This document shows, one piece after another, positions 7,057 to 14,632 of a DNA stretch of 19,846 nt (the first letter of the stretch is position 1; every line of letters starts with the position of its first letter). The notes under the pieces are model-generated. The model made no database searches and was not told where the DNA came from. It worked only from the letters and a program-made list of their open reading frames with translations. The translations under genes and the position numbers were made by a program. This DNA comes from Gemmatimonadota bacterium. GTDB lineage: Bacteria; Gemmatimonadota; Gemmatimonadetes; Gemmatimonadales; GWC2-71-9. The stretch lies in the NCBI GenBank assembly GCA_025360265.1, contig JANYCP010000147.1, positions 1 through 19,846 of the forward strand, in the 5' to 3' direction.

Positions 7057-10000
7057 ATGGCCAAACGACTCGCCTTTGCCTGTCTCGGCGCCCTGTTCGC
7101 CGTCGCGTTCCATGCCTCCGCTCAGGACGTCCCATGGCGTCTCGGTTCCTGGAACCCCGATTCACTCGGCAATCAGCGGGTGGTTGTGCACGTGGCCGCA
7201 CCGGGCGCTGCGGCGCGCGCCGTGATCGCCTGGCGGCGTCGCGACACAATGCCTGAAGCGAAGCGATTGATCGTCACCGATGATCGCGGCGTGCGCATCA
7301 TGAACGTGGTCGCGTTGCGGATCGGTCGTGATTCCGGTGACGTCGCATTTGAACCAGTGCGCGGAGCGGGTGACTACAACATCTACTACCTGCCGTATGC
7401 CGGCAGCGTCCGATCAAACTATCCCCGAGTGACGTACCCCCGGCCCGACTCCACGGCGATCAGTGCCTGGCTTTCGTCGACGCGAAGCAATGCGGCAACG
7501 CTGCCGCGCGCTACGGTGATCGCCTTCGAGGCCGTCGATTCGTTGTCGCAGCGCTGGCCAATGCAGGTCACTGCCACGGTATCGGAGGTTGCCGCGGCGC
7601 GTCGTCGCGTGGGTCCGGGTCAACCGTTCATGGTATTTGTCGAGAGTCGCGCCAACCCGATCAAGATGCATGACGACATTCCGGCCACCTGGGCGACGCG
7701 GACCGGACCGGCCGCGGCACTCGGTCCTGCGTTGCGGGATGAGTATTACGCCTTTCAGCTTGGGCTTTGGGGTGTGGCCGGCGCGCAGTCGGCACGGGTG
7801 CGTTTCTCGACCTTCACGGCAGCAGCGAATGCCACCATCAAGTCCGCAGCGTTCGATTGCGTCACGACGGACGGCGTCGATTGGATGAGGCGGCCGTTTC
7901 ACCACGACGCGAAGGTCGAGCCGGGCAAGGTCACGGCGATCTGGTGCGGCGTCATGGTTCCTCGCGCCGCTCTGCCGGGGACATACTCGGGAACGGCAAC
8001 GGTGTCCGCGGTGGGCGGAGCTGAGATCGCTGTTCCACTGCAGTTCGTTGTTGGCACCGATGTCGCGATCAATCATGGCGATGATGAACCATGGCGGCTG
8101 TCGCGGTTGCGCTGGCTGAATTCCCGGATTGCCACCGATGGCCCGCCGATTCCGCCATACACTCCGGTGCGCGTGGTGCCCGGTGGATTCGGAATCCTGG
8201 GCCGCACCATTCAACTCGGCCCATTGGGCCTGCCACGACAGATCACGTCGTCATTTACGCCGAGCCTGACGCTGTCGGCGAAATCGCATCCGCTGTTGGG
8301 CGGGCCACTTGTCTTCGAGGTTGAGGGCGCTGACGGAACGGTGGGTAAGTGGCACAGCAGTACCGTGCGCACGATTCGCTCGACGCCCTCCCGTGCCGTC
8401 TTCGCCGCCCAGGGAAGTCAGGGAGCCCTCGATGTGGCAGTGCGCGGGACGCTCGAATTTGACGGCAATCTCGAATACCAGGTCGCTCTCGTTGCGCGGC
8501 GCGACACGACGGTTCGCGACGTGCGTCTCACGGTCGACATGGCAGGGAGTCAGGCAGAGTATTTCATGGGGATGAATCGTCCTGGTGGACGAATCGGTGT
8601 CGGCAAGCCGGACGAGTACCACTGGAAGTGGGATGTCGCCACGCACAATCAGGATGCATTCTGGGTGGGTCGTGTCGACGGTGGCCTGCAACTGACGTTC
8701 AAGGATGACAAATATGCCCGCCCGCTCAACACCAATTTCTATCTGCAGTCACCGCTGAAGCTGCCGCGGTCCTGGGGGAACGACGGGAAGGGTCACTGCG
8801 ATTTTCTGGGACTGGCGATCGTCTACGTGGCCACGTGCAGCTCGGGCCCCCGTACGCTGGTCGCGCACGACACGCTCTGGTTCAACTTTCGTGTGCTGGT
8901 TACCCCGTTCCACACGATGGACACCAGGACCCATTTCAGCACGCGTTACATGCATGCGTACAAGCCGGTGGATACGGCTCGCGGCGTCGGCGCGAATCTC
9001 GTCAACGTGCATCACGCCACGGCAATCAACCCATTCATCAATTATCCATTCCTGCGCCCCGATGCGATGAAGGCATACGCCGATTCGCTCCATGCAGCGA
9101 ACATGCGCTTCAAGATCTATTACACGGTACGCGAGCTGACCAACCACGCCCCCGAAATCTGGGCGCTCCGCTCGCTCGGCACGGAGGTCCTCGCGGGCGG
9201 CCCCGCGGGTGGCCATTCCTGGCTGCAGGAAAATATCGGTGACAACTATCTGCCCGGTTGGTACGTGCCGGCGTTGCGGGATGTCGCGATGGTCACCAGT
9301 GGCATTTCGCGCTGGCATAATTTCTATGTGGAAGGAATGCGCTGGCTGACGCAGCATGTCGGCGTCGATGGTATCTACCTCGACGATGTCGCCTTCGATC
9401 GCACCACGATGCAGCGCATTCGTCGCGTGCTCACCGAGCATGGCGCACCCGGCGAACGCATCGACTTGCACTCTGCCACCCAGTACAACAAGAACGACGG
9501 CTTTGCCAGCAGCGCGAATCTTTACCTGGAACATTTCCCGTACATCGATCGCCTCTGGTTCGGCGAGTACTTCAACTACGACTCGCCACCAGACTATTGG
9601 CTGATTGAGATGTCGGGAATTCCGTTCGGCCTCATGGGTGAGATGCTCGAAGGTGGCGGCAATCCGTGGCGGGGAATGCTTTTCGGCATGACGAATCGCC
9701 TGCCATGGACCGGCGGTGATCCGCGCGAGTTGTGGAAGGCGTGGGACGACTTCGGCCTCAACGATGCCACGATGCACGGTTGGTGGACCGAGACGCCCGT
9801 GCACACCAGCAACAAGGACGTGCTCGCGACAACCTACACGCGCGCCGGACGCGCCCTGGTCGCGGTCGCCAGCTGGGCGAAGGACACTGTACCGGTCAGC
9901 CTTGAGGTTAACTGGCGCGCCCTCGGGCTCGATCCCGCCCACATCCGGATCTACGCACCAGCGATCCCGAACTTCCAGCCAGCGCGCGCCTTCGCCGTGG

Positions 10001-10080
10001 GTGAGCCGATCCCCATGGTGCCCGGCAAGGGATGGTTGCTGCGGTTCGATCCCTTTGACGCGTCCGCGCGGCCTCGGTAG
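7057..10080 (+). CDS. Large secreted glycoside-hydrolase-like protein (GH123/DUF6067-like)
   Basis: A 1007-residue exported protein. The signal peptide is MAKRLAFACLGALFAVAF followed by a cut near HASAQ. The N-terminal ~600 residues are beta-rich, with an immunoglobulin-like piece near 310-335 (PGTYSGTATV) and a galactose-mutarotase-like sandwich further on. Residues ~620-930 look like a TIM barrel: YKPVDTARG, a FKIYYTVREL strand, then GVDGIYLDDVAFDR at 769-782, where D776-D777 sit at a strand end as catalytic or binding acids often do. E825 and E837 (LYLEHFP, WFGEYFN) are further candidates. A small beta domain closes the protein. This order matches large uncharacterised GH123-like/DUF6067 proteins, which probably act on glycans outside the cytoplasm. 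Catalytic residues and substrate are my inference. A tightly spaced secreted SH3-like gene follows. Confidence 0.75.
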   Translation: MAKRLAFACLGALFAVAFHASAQDVPWRLGSWNPDSLGNQRVVVHVAAPGAAARAVIAWRRRDTMPEAKRLIVTDDRGVRIMNVVALRIGRDSGDVAFEPVRGAGDYNIYYLPYAGSVRSNYPRVTYPRPDSTAISAWLSSTRSNAATLPRATVIAFEAVDSLSQRWPMQVTATVSEVAAARRRVGPGQPFMVFVESRANPIKMHDDIPATWATRTGPAAALGPALRDEYYAFQLGLWGVAGAQSARVRFSTFTAAANATIKSAAFDCVTTDGVDWMRRPFHHDAKVEPGKVTAIWCGVMVPRAALPGTYSGTATVSAVGGAEIAVPLQFVVGTDVAINHGDDEPWRLSRLRWLNSRIATDGPPIPPYTPVRVVPGGFGILGRTIQLGPLGLPRQITSSFTPSLTLSAKSHPLLGGPLVFEVEGADGTVGKWHSSTVRTIRSTPSRAVFAAQGSQGALDVAVRGTLEFDGNLEYQVALVARRDTTVRDVRLTVDMAGSQAEYFMGMNRPGGRIGVGKPDEYHWKWDVATHNQDAFWVGRVDGGLQLTFKDDKYARPLNTNFYLQSPLKLPRSWGNDGKGHCDFLGLAIVYVATCSSGPRTLVAHDTLWFNFRVLVTPFHTMDTRTHFSTRYMHAYKPVDTARGVGANLVNVHHATAINPFINYPFLRPDAMKAYADSLHAANMRFKIYYTVRELTNHAPEIWALRSLGTEVLAGGPAGGHSWLQENIGDNYLPGWYVPALRDVAMVTSGISRWHNFYVEGMRWLTQHVGVDGIYLDDVAFDRTTMQRIRRVLTEHGAPGERIDLHSATQYNKNDGFASSANLYLEHFPYIDRLWFGEYFNYDSPPDYWLIEMSGIPFGLMGEMLEGGGNPWRGMLFGMTNRLPWTGGDPRELWKAWDDFGLNDATMHGWWTETPVHTSNKDVLATTYTRAGRALVAVASWAKDTVPVSLEVNWRALGLDPAHIRIYAPAIPNFQPARAFAVGEPIPMVPGKGWLLRFDPFDASARPR

Positions 10081-10083
10081 ACT
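10055..10083 (+). promoter_or_regulatory. Predicted sigma-70-type promoter directly before a GTG start
   Basis: TTGACG (10055-10060), a 17-base spacer and TAGACT (10078-10083), then six bases and GTG 10090. It lies inside the last codons and stop of the preceding gene. With this geometry transcription would start at or next to the GTG, giving a leaderless or nearly leaderless message. No Shine-Dalgarno is visible. This could transcribe the SH3-like gene independently of the hydrolase-like gene. Confidence 0.55.
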
Positions 10084-10089
10084 GCGCTC

Positions 10090-11034
10090 GTGACCAAACT
10101 CCCCGCCCTCCTCTGTCTCGGGTTCCTCGCCCTCGCCGCTCGCGCAACGGCGCAGGCACCGCGCCCGCTCGTCGCCGACGCCGACCTGCTCAAGGAACCC
10201 GGTGGCGTGCAGCTGCTGCACATCCTCAAGGGAGCAACGGTAACAACTGGTGCGCCCAACAGCGGCGGATTTCAGGCAACGATCGAAGGGTGGATTCCGG
10301 AGAATGCGCTCAAGGACGACAAGCGCGACGGCTTCGATATGTCGGTGTCACTTGCTGCCGGAACGACTCTGCGTGACAAGCCCGCTGGCGCACCGCTCGC
10401 ATCAGCACGCCTCGGCGCATTGTTCGACAAGGTGGAAGTGAAGGGCAACTGGGTCCACGTGAAGCGCACCGGATGGATCTCCGCCGTCGCCTTTGCGAGT
10501 ACGCCCGCCCCGAAGTCGGCGCCGACTGCCGGTATTGCGGCGGTCGCGTCAACGATCGCAGCCGGGACCGGCCTCGCGTCGCAGCCAGGCGCGCCGTTCG
10601 CCGCCACGCTGGAGAGTCCACTGCACGCAGATGTGGTCGAACACAAAGGTGGCTGGGCCCGGGTGCGCATCGACGCATGGGTCAAGGACGCGGCGGTGGG
10701 CAGCGCACCGGAGCCCACCGGCATCACGGCCGCCGAGATTCGTGCGGCACCTGAGAAGTACGTTGGCCAGACCGTGGAATGGACGGTACAACTGGTCGGC
10801 GTGCAGAAAGCTGACGAGCTTCGACCGGAGATGGAGCTTGGCAAGCCATTCCTCCTGGTGCGTGGTCCCTTGCCCGAGACGGGATTTGTGTACGTCGCGC
10901 TGAGCGAGGCCGAGGCTGAACCCTTTCGCAAGATGGAACCGTTGAGCAAGATCAGGATCCGGGCGACGATCAAGGCTGGCAAGTCGCGCTTCCTGCCCAC
11001 GCCGGTTGTGACGCTGGTGCGTCGACTGGATTGA
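10090..11034 (+). CDS. Secreted protein with three SH3-like repeats and a C-terminal beta domain
   Basis: A 314-residue exported protein of unknown function. After a signal peptide ending ARATAQ, three SH3-like units follow. The first runs from about 25 to 75 and ends GWIPENALK. The second, about 82-134, contains TTLRDKPAGAPLASARLG and WVHVKRTGWIS. The third, about 152-203, contains GLASQPGAPFAATLE, GGWARVRIDAWVKD. A Pro/Ala-rich linker separates units two and three. The last ~100 residues (AEIRAAPEKYVGQTVEWTVQ, then a VRGPLPETGFVYVALS region) look like an OB-fold-type beta domain. Bacterial SH3 repeats usually bind cell-wall peptides or other envelope partners; that role here is an inference. 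GTG 10090 is nine bases after the preceding stop and has its own promoter-like sequence. Confidence 0.75.
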   Translation: MTKLPALLCLGFLALAARATAQAPRPLVADADLLKEPGGVQLLHILKGATVTTGAPNSGGFQATIEGWIPENALKDDKRDGFDMSVSLAAGTTLRDKPAGAPLASARLGALFDKVEVKGNWVHVKRTGWISAVAFASTPAPKSAPTAGIAAVASTIAAGTGLASQPGAPFAATLESPLHADVVEHKGGWARVRIDAWVKDAAVGSAPEPTGITAAEIRAAPEKYVGQTVEWTVQLVGVQKADELRPEMELGKPFLLVRGPLPETGFVYVALSEAEAEPFRKMEPLSKIRIRATIKAGKSRFLPTPVVTLVRRLD

Positions 11035-11038
11035 GGAG
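11033..11038 (+). promoter_or_regulatory. Strong Shine-Dalgarno GAGGAG
   Basis: GAGGAG overlaps the stop codon of the SH3-like gene and lies five bases before ATG 11044. It stands out because several other plus-strand starts in the window lack any Shine-Dalgarno. It indicates cotranscription and leadered initiation for the small helical protein. Confidence 0.65.
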
Positions 11039-11043
11039 TTGAG

Positions 11044-11409
11044 ATGAATGAGCAATTGAAGGATCGCATCGTTCGCGCACTCGAGCCGCTCTCTGACGAA
11101 CGCGGCTATCAGCTGCTGGACTATGTCGAGTTTCTCGAGAGCAAGTATGCCGAGCGCGCCAATCCGTCGAATGTGTTCACCAAGATGACCGACAAGGCGC
11201 AGGACCTGATGCGCGCTGGCAAGGTGCCGCTCGATGCGATCAGTGGCACCGTCGGATTTTTCGATGGCGCGTCCAAGGTGATGAAGGGGTTGGCCAATGC
11301 GGCGCAGGCGGTGGTGGATGAGGCGGCGGGGGCCGTCGCGCCGACGCCGGCACCGAAGCCGGCCGAGAGCGGCCGGCCGCCCGATGCACCCGCCAAGCCC
11401 CCGCTGTAG
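11044..11409 (+). CDS. Small helical protein of unknown function with Pro/Ala-rich tail
   Basis: A 121-residue cytoplasmic-looking protein with no signal peptide or membrane segment. Residues 1-38 (LKDRIVRALEPLSDERGYQL, LDYVEFLESKYAER) form predicted amphipathic helices. They resemble the 'leucine-rich helix then FveFLes' stretch found in small DUF2281-like and antitoxin-like proteins, but the match is too short to name a family. The middle (VFTKMTDKAQDLMRAG, SGTVGFFDGASKVMKGLANA) is also helical and could mediate self-association. The last ~30 residues are a disordered Pro/Ala tail. A good ribosome site lies upstream and the preceding gene ends nine bases before. It is the last gene of its run; its stop codon merges into a hairpin. 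No partner toxin gene is adjacent. Confidence 0.75.
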   Translation: MNEQLKDRIVRALEPLSDERGYQLLDYVEFLESKYAERANPSNVFTKMTDKAQDLMRAGKVPLDAISGTVGFFDGASKVMKGLANAAQAVVDEAAGAVAPTPAPKPAESGRPPDAPAKPPL

Positions 11410-11430
11410 GGGCGCAGCATCCTGCGCCCC
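11409..11430 (+). terminator. GC-rich hairpin at the end of the small-protein gene
   Basis: Nine-base perfect stem (GGGGCGCAG / CTGCGCCCC) with a CATC loop, beginning at the last base of the TAG stop. No T-run follows, so it is not a textbook intrinsic terminator. It may instead stabilise the 3' end or be a REP-like palindromic unit. Confidence 0.5.
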
Positions 11431-11435
11431 GACGC

Positions 11436-11465
11436 TTGATGCCGGGCCCACCACCCCGGTAGATT
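11436..11465 (+). promoter_or_regulatory. Predicted guaB promoter
   Basis: TTGATG (11436-11441), an 18-base spacer and TAGATT (11460-11465). An overlapping AT-rich TTGTATAT follows and could be an alternative -10. The predicted leader before guaB ATG 11512 is about 35-40 bases. I see no riboswitch fold and only weak Shine-Dalgarno complementarity. Confidence 0.5.
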
Positions 11466-11511
11466 TGTATATGTCGCCCTGTCCCTGCCAGCTGAACCTG
11501 CGAACCCACCG

Positions 11512-12969
11512 ATGAGCACCATCCGTCCGGGGTTCGGCCTCACCTTCGATGACGTCCTGCTCGTGCCCCGGCACTCGAGCGTTCATCCCAGAAACGTCAA
11601 CACCGCCTCTCGCTTCACGCGCAACATCCCGCTCAACATCCCGCTCGTTGCCGCCGCGATGGATACCGTCACCGAATCGGAGATGGCCATTGCGATGGCA
11701 CGCGCTGGTGGCATCGGCGTGCTGCACAAGAACATGTCGATCGATCGCCAGGCCGCAGAGGTGGATCGCGTCAAGCGCAGCGAAAGCGGCATGATCATGA
11801 ATCCGATCACGCTCGGCCCCGAACGTCCGATTCGCGAGGCACATGCGTTGATGCGGCGCTTCCGGATCTCCGGCGTGCCGATTGTCGATGGCACCGGCAA
11901 GCTCATCGGCATCATCACCAATCGTGATTTGCAGTTCGAGTCCAACCTCGACCGCCCGATCGCCGAGACGATGACGCGCGAAGGCCTGATCACTGCAGCT
12001 GTTGGCACGACGCTCGCCGAAGCCGAAGCGATCCTCGCCCGCCACAAGATCGAAAAGCTGCCAGTGGTTGATGGCAGCGGGGTGCTCAAGGGATTGATCA
12101 CCGTCAAGGACATCTTCAAGCGCCGCGATTTTCCCGATGCCAACAAGGACCAGCACGGCAGGCTTCGCGTAGCTGCGGCGGTTGGTGCGGGTGCCGAAGC
12201 GATGGTGCGGGCACGCTCACTGATCAGTGCGGGGGTCGATGTGATTGTGGTCGATTCAGCGCACGGTCACGCGGAGGGCGTGCTCGCCACGGTGGCCAAT
12301 CTTCGTGATGCGTTCCCAGAGGTGCAGTTGGTTGGCGGCAACATCGCCACAACCGACGGTGCGCGTGCATTGGTCGAGCGCGGCGTTGATGCCGTGAAGG
12401 TCGGCATCGGCCCGGGATCGATATGCACGACGCGTGTGGTCACCGGCGTTGGCGTACCACAACTCACCGCCATCATCGACGCCGTGAGCGGTGCCGGCGA
12501 TGTGCCGGTGATCGCCGACGGCGGTATCAAGTATTCCGGCGACATGGTGAAGGCGCTCGCCGCCGGTGCTGCGAGCGTGATGATGGGATCCATGCTCGCC
12601 GGCACCGAAGAGAGCCCCGGAGAGAGCATTCTCGCCGAAGGGCGCCGCTTCAAGCTGATCCGTGGCATGGGGTCGATGAGTGCGATGCAGGACGGCTCAG
12701 CCGATCGTTACTTCCAGGAAGGCGAAGTGTCGCCCGGCAAGCTCGTGCCCGAAGGCATCGAGGGCCGGGTGCCGTACAAGGGTGCCGTGGCCGATGTGCT
12801 CTTCCAGATGGTCGGCGGCCTGCGCAGCGGCATGGGCTACTGCGGCGCGCCCGATATTGCCTCGCTGCAACGCGACACCGAGTTCTCCCAGATCACGAGC
12901 GCAGGATTGCGCGAATCGCATCCGCACGATGTGACGATTACCAGAGAGGCGCCGAACTACAGCGTTTGA
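11512..12969 (+). CDS. guaB: Inosine-5'-monophosphate dehydrogenase
   Basis: Oxidises IMP to XMP with NAD+, the committed step of guanine nucleotide synthesis. The 485-residue length is normal for bacterial IMPDH. The N-terminal strand (FGLTFDDVLLVPRHS) is followed by two CBS domains inserted at about 90-205 (MRRFRISGVPIVDGTGKLIG; RHKIEKLPVVDGSGVLKG). The barrel carries the active-site loop GIGPGSICTTRVVTG with nucleophile C305, the phosphate site ADGGIKYSGD, and the flap RGMGSMSAMQDGSADRYFQE. The C-terminal GLRSGMGYCGA also matches. It has its own predicted promoter and is monocistronic here: guaA is not adjacent. Its stop TGA lies inside the left arm of a large palindrome, facing the convergent permease gene. 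Confidence 0.98.
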   Translation: MSTIRPGFGLTFDDVLLVPRHSSVHPRNVNTASRFTRNIPLNIPLVAAAMDTVTESEMAIAMARAGGIGVLHKNMSIDRQAAEVDRVKRSESGMIMNPITLGPERPIREAHALMRRFRISGVPIVDGTGKLIGIITNRDLQFESNLDRPIAETMTREGLITAAVGTTLAEAEAILARHKIEKLPVVDGSGVLKGLITVKDIFKRRDFPDANKDQHGRLRVAAAVGAGAEAMVRARSLISAGVDVIVVDSAHGHAEGVLATVANLRDAFPEVQLVGGNIATTDGARALVERGVDAVKVGIGPGSICTTRVVTGVGVPQLTAIIDAVSGAGDVPVIADGGIKYSGDMVKALAAGAASVMMGSMLAGTEESPGESILAEGRRFKLIRGMGSMSAMQDGSADRYFQEGEVSPGKLVPEGIEGRVPYKGAVADVLFQMVGGLRSGMGYCGAPDIASLQRDTEFSQITSAGLRESHPHDVTITREAPNYSV

Positions 12970-13047
12970 CGTGAGACGTGAGACGGGGGCTCCGCTACAG
13001 TCTGGAGCCCCCGTCTTACGTCTTACGTCTCACGTCAAACGTCTTAC
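12963..13047. repeat. Heptamer-repeat palindrome, bidirectional terminator-like, between guaB and the permease gene
   Basis: The left arm reads GTTTGAC GTGAGAC GTGAGAC (12964-12984) leading into the core. The core stem is GACGGGGGCTCC (12982-12993), loop GCTACAGTCT, and GGAGCCCCCGTC (13004-13015). The right side continues as 7-base units GTCTTAC GTCTTAC GTCTCAC GTCAAAC GTCTTAC (13013-13047). The arms pair over more than 30 bases; the right arm has one extra heptamer, which would bulge. The guaB TGA (12967-12969) and the permease TAA (13044-13046) both lie inside the repeat array. The core hairpin could terminate transcription from both sides, although there is no long T-run. Confidence 0.85.
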
Positions 13048-14513
13048 GTATTGAGCTTGCTATGCGACTTGCTATACCCGAAGTAGATCAGCAGGCCGAT
13101 CACCAGCCAGCCACCGAGCCGCGCCCAGTTGGTCCAGCCGAGGCCGTAGATCATCGCGCCACAGGTAATGATGCCAAGCACCGATACCACCTCGACCGCC
13201 GGGACGCGGAACGCGCGCGGCAATTCCGGGCGGCGCTTGCGCAGGATCCAGACGCCAGCGCAGACGAGGATGAACGCGAACAGCGTGCCGATGCTGGTCA
13301 TTTCTCCCACGATGCTATCCGGCAGGAATCCGGCGAAGAGCGACGTGAACACAAAGAAGAGCATGTTCGACTTCCACGGCGTGCGGTATTTCGGGTGAGT
13401 CTCCGAGAATACCTTCGGCACGAGGCCGTCGCGGCTCATCGAGTAGAACACTCGTGATTGGCCAAGGAGCATGACCAGAATCACCGACGAGAACCCAGCG
13501 AGAATCGCGACCGTCACGAGCTTCGCCAGCCAGCCGTAGCCAATGAAGTACTTCTGGATCACGAACGCCACCGACGCTTCGCTACCGGCGCCGCGGAAGT
13601 CAGCCACCGTAGCCACACCGCTCAGCACGTGGGCGAAAAGCACATAGAGAATCGTGCAGATCACCAGCGATCCCAGAATGCCGATCGGCATGTCGCGCGA
13701 CGGGTTCTTCGCTTCCTGCGCCGCGGTAGACACCGCGTCGAATCCGATATAGGCGAAGAACACCACACCGGCTGCGCCAAGGATGCCCATGATGCCGCCG
13801 TACGCGTGGGTCACTCCCTGCGCCGTCGTGAACGTCGTGGGATCCGGGATATACGGTGTGTGATTGGCTGGGACCATGAAGCCCCAACCGATTGCGATGA
13901 CGATAATGACAATGGTGACCTTGGTGATCACGATGAGGCCATTCAGCATCGCCGATTCCTGCGTCCCGCGCACCAGCACGAGCGAGAGCAGCAACAGGAT
14001 GACAATGGCCGGGATATTGACGATGCCATGCACTCCGGTGCCGGCCATCGTTTCAAGCGGCGAGTGACTCCATTGATAGGGCACCGGCCCCATGCCGAGA
14101 ATCTTGAGCAAATTGTTGAAGTACTGGCTCCATGCAATCGCCACAGTGGCCGCACCGACGGCATACTCGAGGACGAGGTCCCACCCGATGATCCAGGCGA
14201 CCAGCTCGCCCATCGTGGTGTAGGAGTACGTGTACGCGCTTCCGGCGATCGGGATCATCGACGCGAACTCGGCGTAGCAGAGTCCGGCGAAGGCGCAGCC
14301 GATGCCGGCCACGATGAAGGCCAGCGTCACCGACGGTCCGGCCCGTTCCGCGATCGCGGCCGCGGTGCGGACGAACAGACCGGCTCCGATGATGGCGCCG
14401 ATGCCGAGTCCGACCAGCGACCAGGCCCCGAGCGTGCGCTTCAGCCCGGAATCACCGGTGCTCTCGACCATGAGGCCGTCGATCGATTTTGTCCTGAACA
14501 ATGGGTTCGCCAC
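13044..14513 (-). CDS. APC-superfamily amino-acid permease (cationic amino-acid transporter type)
   Basis: A 489-residue inner-membrane transporter with about 12 helices. The first helix has the APC signature GAIIGAGLFV, whose unwound Gly-rich part binds the substrate backbone. YAEFASMIPIAGSAYTY in helix 3 and FAYIGFDAVSTAAQEAKNP in the helix 6 region match the CAT/YfnA branch, which carries amino acids by proton coupling. The loop YSMSRDGLVPKVFSETHP is also typical. GTG 14513 is chosen because AAAGGA lies five bases upstream and the first residues lead correctly into the first helix. A longer reading to 14657 would cross the divergent gene's start. It is a single gene facing guaB, with no adjacent catabolic genes, so the amino acid transported cannot be fixed. 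Confidence 0.92.
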   Translation of the reverse strand: MANPLFRTKSIDGLMVESTGDSGLKRTLGAWSLVGLGIGAIIGAGLFVRTAAAIAERAGPSVTLAFIVAGIGCAFAGLCYAEFASMIPIAGSAYTYSYTTMGELVAWIIGWDLVLEYAVGAATVAIAWSQYFNNLLKILGMGPVPYQWSHSPLETMAGTGVHGIVNIPAIVILLLLSLVLVRGTQESAMLNGLIVITKVTIVIIVIAIGWGFMVPANHTPYIPDPTTFTTAQGVTHAYGGIMGILGAAGVVFFAYIGFDAVSTAAQEAKNPSRDMPIGILGSLVICTILYVLFAHVLSGVATVADFRGAGSEASVAFVIQKYFIGYGWLAKLVTVAILAGFSSVILVMLLGQSRVFYSMSRDGLVPKVFSETHPKYRTPWKSNMLFFVFTSLFAGFLPDSIVGEMTSIGTLFAFILVCAGVWILRKRRPELPRAFRVPAVEVVSVLGIITCGAMIYGLGWTNWARLGGWLVIGLLIYFGYSKSHSKLNT

Positions 14514-14632
14514 GATGATCCTTTCGGTAATCGATGGAAACTGTGAGCGACTGAGTGACGCGGTAGGACCGCAAAGCTGCGCCCCATGGCAAGGCGTGTC
14601 AAGCACTTGGGCCAAACGATTACTTTCTTCTG
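14514..14632. promoter_or_regulatory. Divergent control region between the permease and nrnA-like genes
   Basis: These 119 bases hold no gene. Minus strand: a consensus-like TTGACA (14602-14597) points toward the permease, but the -10 at the right spacing is poor; the AAAGGA ribosome site is at 14524-14519. Plus strand: TACTTT (14621-14626) lies six bases before ATG 14633. Two small symmetric sequences are possible operators: GCGGTAGGACCGC (14560-14572) and TTGGGCCAA (14608-14616). Confidence 0.4.

Noticed and set aside
8749..10221. 490-codon minus-strand open frame opposite the hydrolase-like gene
   Set aside because: Low-complexity shadow with no signal peptide or motif; the plus frame is continuous for 1007 residues with a signal peptide.
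11044..11409. Antitoxin of a toxin-antitoxin pair
   Set aside because: The N-terminal helix is faintly DUF2281-like, but no toxin-sized partner gene is adjacent and the long disordered tail is atypical.
10549..12156. 535-codon minus-strand open frame spanning the SH3-like gene and guaB
   Set aside because: It crosses two real genes and an intergenic region on the opposite strand; guaB is certain.
12963..13047. CRISPR array
   Set aside because: The repeat unit is only seven bases with no unique spacers and no cas genes.
13458..14546. 362-codon plus-strand open frame opposite the permease gene
   Set aside because: Rich in His, Arg and Asp, the complement of hydrophobic helix codons in the permease.
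14514..14632. Amino-acid riboswitch or T-box before the permease
   Set aside because: Too short, and no conserved T-box, lysine or glycine aptamer sequence is visible.
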